A stretch of DNA of 5,609 bases from Gammaproteobacteria bacterium (GTDB taxonomy: Bacteria; Pseudomonadota; Gammaproteobacteria; Eutrophobiales; Eutrophobiaceae): contig SMWN01000048.1 of NCBI GenBank assembly GCA_004356415.1, forward strand, positions 1 through 5,609, read 5' to 3'. The position numbers were made by a program, and so were the translations under genes. The notes below the pieces were generated by a model, which worked only from the letters and a program-made list of their open reading frames with translations, was not told the DNA's origin and ran no database searches. Below, in pieces: positions 4,999-5,609 of the stretch (position 1 is the stretch's first letter; each line of letters starts with the position of its first letter).

Positions 4999-5609
4999 CG
5001 TTTAGATTGACGGAGTTGCCATATCGTCGCGATTCTTCGCTTCTATTTACGCCCCTTGCAAATGAACATTGGAGTATCTTCCTGGATAGCGGCTATCCGT
5101 ACATTGACCTCGGGCGATACGATATTATTGCTGCGCGTCCCTACATCACATTGAAGACCTTTGCGGATGAAACAGAAATAGTTTATGCAAATGGAAAGAA
5201 TGAGCATTCTTCAGACGATCCATTTTCCTTAGTGAAGACATTGCTTGGTGAGAATGAGAATAAACTCTCTACAGTTCCTTTTGCCGGAGGTGCATTGGGT
5301 TATTTTGCCTATGATCTTGGGCGCAGAATTGAAAAAATACCTGACACATCTAAGCATGATATTACCATGCCAGAGATGGCCATCGGTATTTATGATTGGG
5401 CTGTCGTCACAGATCATCAACAACGCAGGACATGGCTCACAGGATACGGAAAAGACGAAAGAACATTTGATGAATGGGATGAACTACTCGATCTGTTTCA
5501 GACAAATACAGAGTTAGTTACATCAAAAACAAGCACACAGGAATTTGAGGTGCGTTCAGATTTACAGGCAAATATGGACGATGAACGTTATGCACGAGCA
5601 TTCAACAAA
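4995..5609 (+). CDS. pabB: Aminodeoxychorismate synthase component I, 5' part
   Basis: The first 205 residues of PabB, cut by the right window edge. With a glutamine amidotransferase partner (PabA) it aminates chorismate to 4-amino-4-deoxychorismate, the precursor of 4-aminobenzoate for folate and for the arylamine of H4MPT. The N-terminal anthranilate-synthase-I-like domain is clear: LPYRRD (8-13), FLDSGYPYIDLGRYDIIAARP (about 29-49), PFAGGALGYFAYDLGRRIE (about 92-110), MPEMAIGIYDWAVVTDHQ (about 122-139) and SDLQANMDDERYARAF just before the chorismate-binding domain, each closely matching E. coli PabB. The catalytic domain lies beyond the window. No ATG is available in this frame; TTG 4995-4997 overlaps the previous stop (TTGA), is preceded by GAGGG (4983-4987) at 7 bases and gives the usual N-terminal length. 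TTG 5007 (GTTGs elsewhere excluded) and TTG 4950 are less likely alternatives. The reading frame continues as the third gene of the operon. Confidence 0.93.
   Translation, partial: MTFRLTELPYRRDSSLLFTPLANEHWSIFLDSGYPYIDLGRYDIIAARPYITLKTFADETEIVYANGKNEHSSDDPFSLVKTLLGENENKLSTVPFAGGALGYFAYDLGRRIEKIPDTSKHDITMPEMAIGIYDWAVVTDHQQRRTWLTGYGKDERTFDEWDELLDLFQTNTELVTSKTSTQEFEVRSDLQANMDDERYARAFNK

Noticed and set aside
5229..5517. Open frames inside pabB (5423-5229 minus and 5245-5517 plus)
   Set aside because: The overlapping frame from 4995 encodes a close PabB match across the same bases, so these are out-of-frame shadows.
1..5609. CRISPR arrays, tRNA or rRNA genes, insertion sequences
   Set aside because: No regularly spaced repeats, clover-leaf folds, transposase-like frames or terminal inverted repeats were seen on either strand.

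Overview
This window is a stretch of a methylotroph genome's tetrahydromethanopterin (H4MPT)/methylofuran one-carbon gene island. The anchor is a full-length formaldehyde-activating enzyme gene (fae). Around it lie the poorly characterised genes that travel with H4MPT-linked C1 genes in methylotrophic bacteria and, in part, in methanogens: a RimK-type ATP-grasp ligase, a CitG/MdcB-like protein, a HisA-like TIM barrel, an MfnD-like ATP-grasp ligase, a hydantoinase-like ASKHA protein (MfnF-like) and pabB. Moderate A+T richness (by eye, not counted) and a PabB N-terminus very like that of Escherichia coli suggest a gamma- or beta-proteobacterial methylotroph or methanotroph. The sequence alone does not fix the genus.

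Layout. Positions 1-575 (+) hold the C-terminal 190 residues of the RimK-like ligase; its start is off the left edge. Positions 626-1483 (+) hold the CitG/MdcB-like gene. A 163-base gap follows, with a hairpin and then a short GC stem plus T7 that looks like an intrinsic terminator. fae occupies 1647-2159 (+), with its start revised from an upstream in-frame ATG to the ATG behind a strong ribosome binding site, and is followed by a strong terminator. The HisA-like gene is on the opposite strand (2925-2221), convergent with fae, and the fae terminator overlaps its last codons. Head-to-head with it, only 11 bases away, starts a tightly packed plus-strand operon: MfnD-like ligase (2937-3953), MfnF-like protein (3943-4998, 11-base overlap) and pabB (4995 to the right edge, 4-base overlap, TTG start). 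No gap exceeds 300 bases.

How the genes fit together. Fae condenses free formaldehyde with H4MPT to give methylene-H4MPT, the entry to the H4MPT oxidation pathway. PabB supplies the 4-aminobenzoate precursor for both folate and H4MPT. The MfnD-like and MfnF-like proteins resemble archaeal enzymes that assemble the tyramine-glutamate and aminomethylfuran parts of methanofuran, so the 2937-5609 operon plausibly makes the formyl carrier (methylofuran) and the pABA of the pterin carrier. The RimK-like, CitG-like and HisA-like genes have no assigned substrate that I know of; the evidence for their C1 role is conserved context and retained active-site motifs. The terminators on both sides of fae suggest it is expressed separately, and at a higher level, than the biosynthetic genes.
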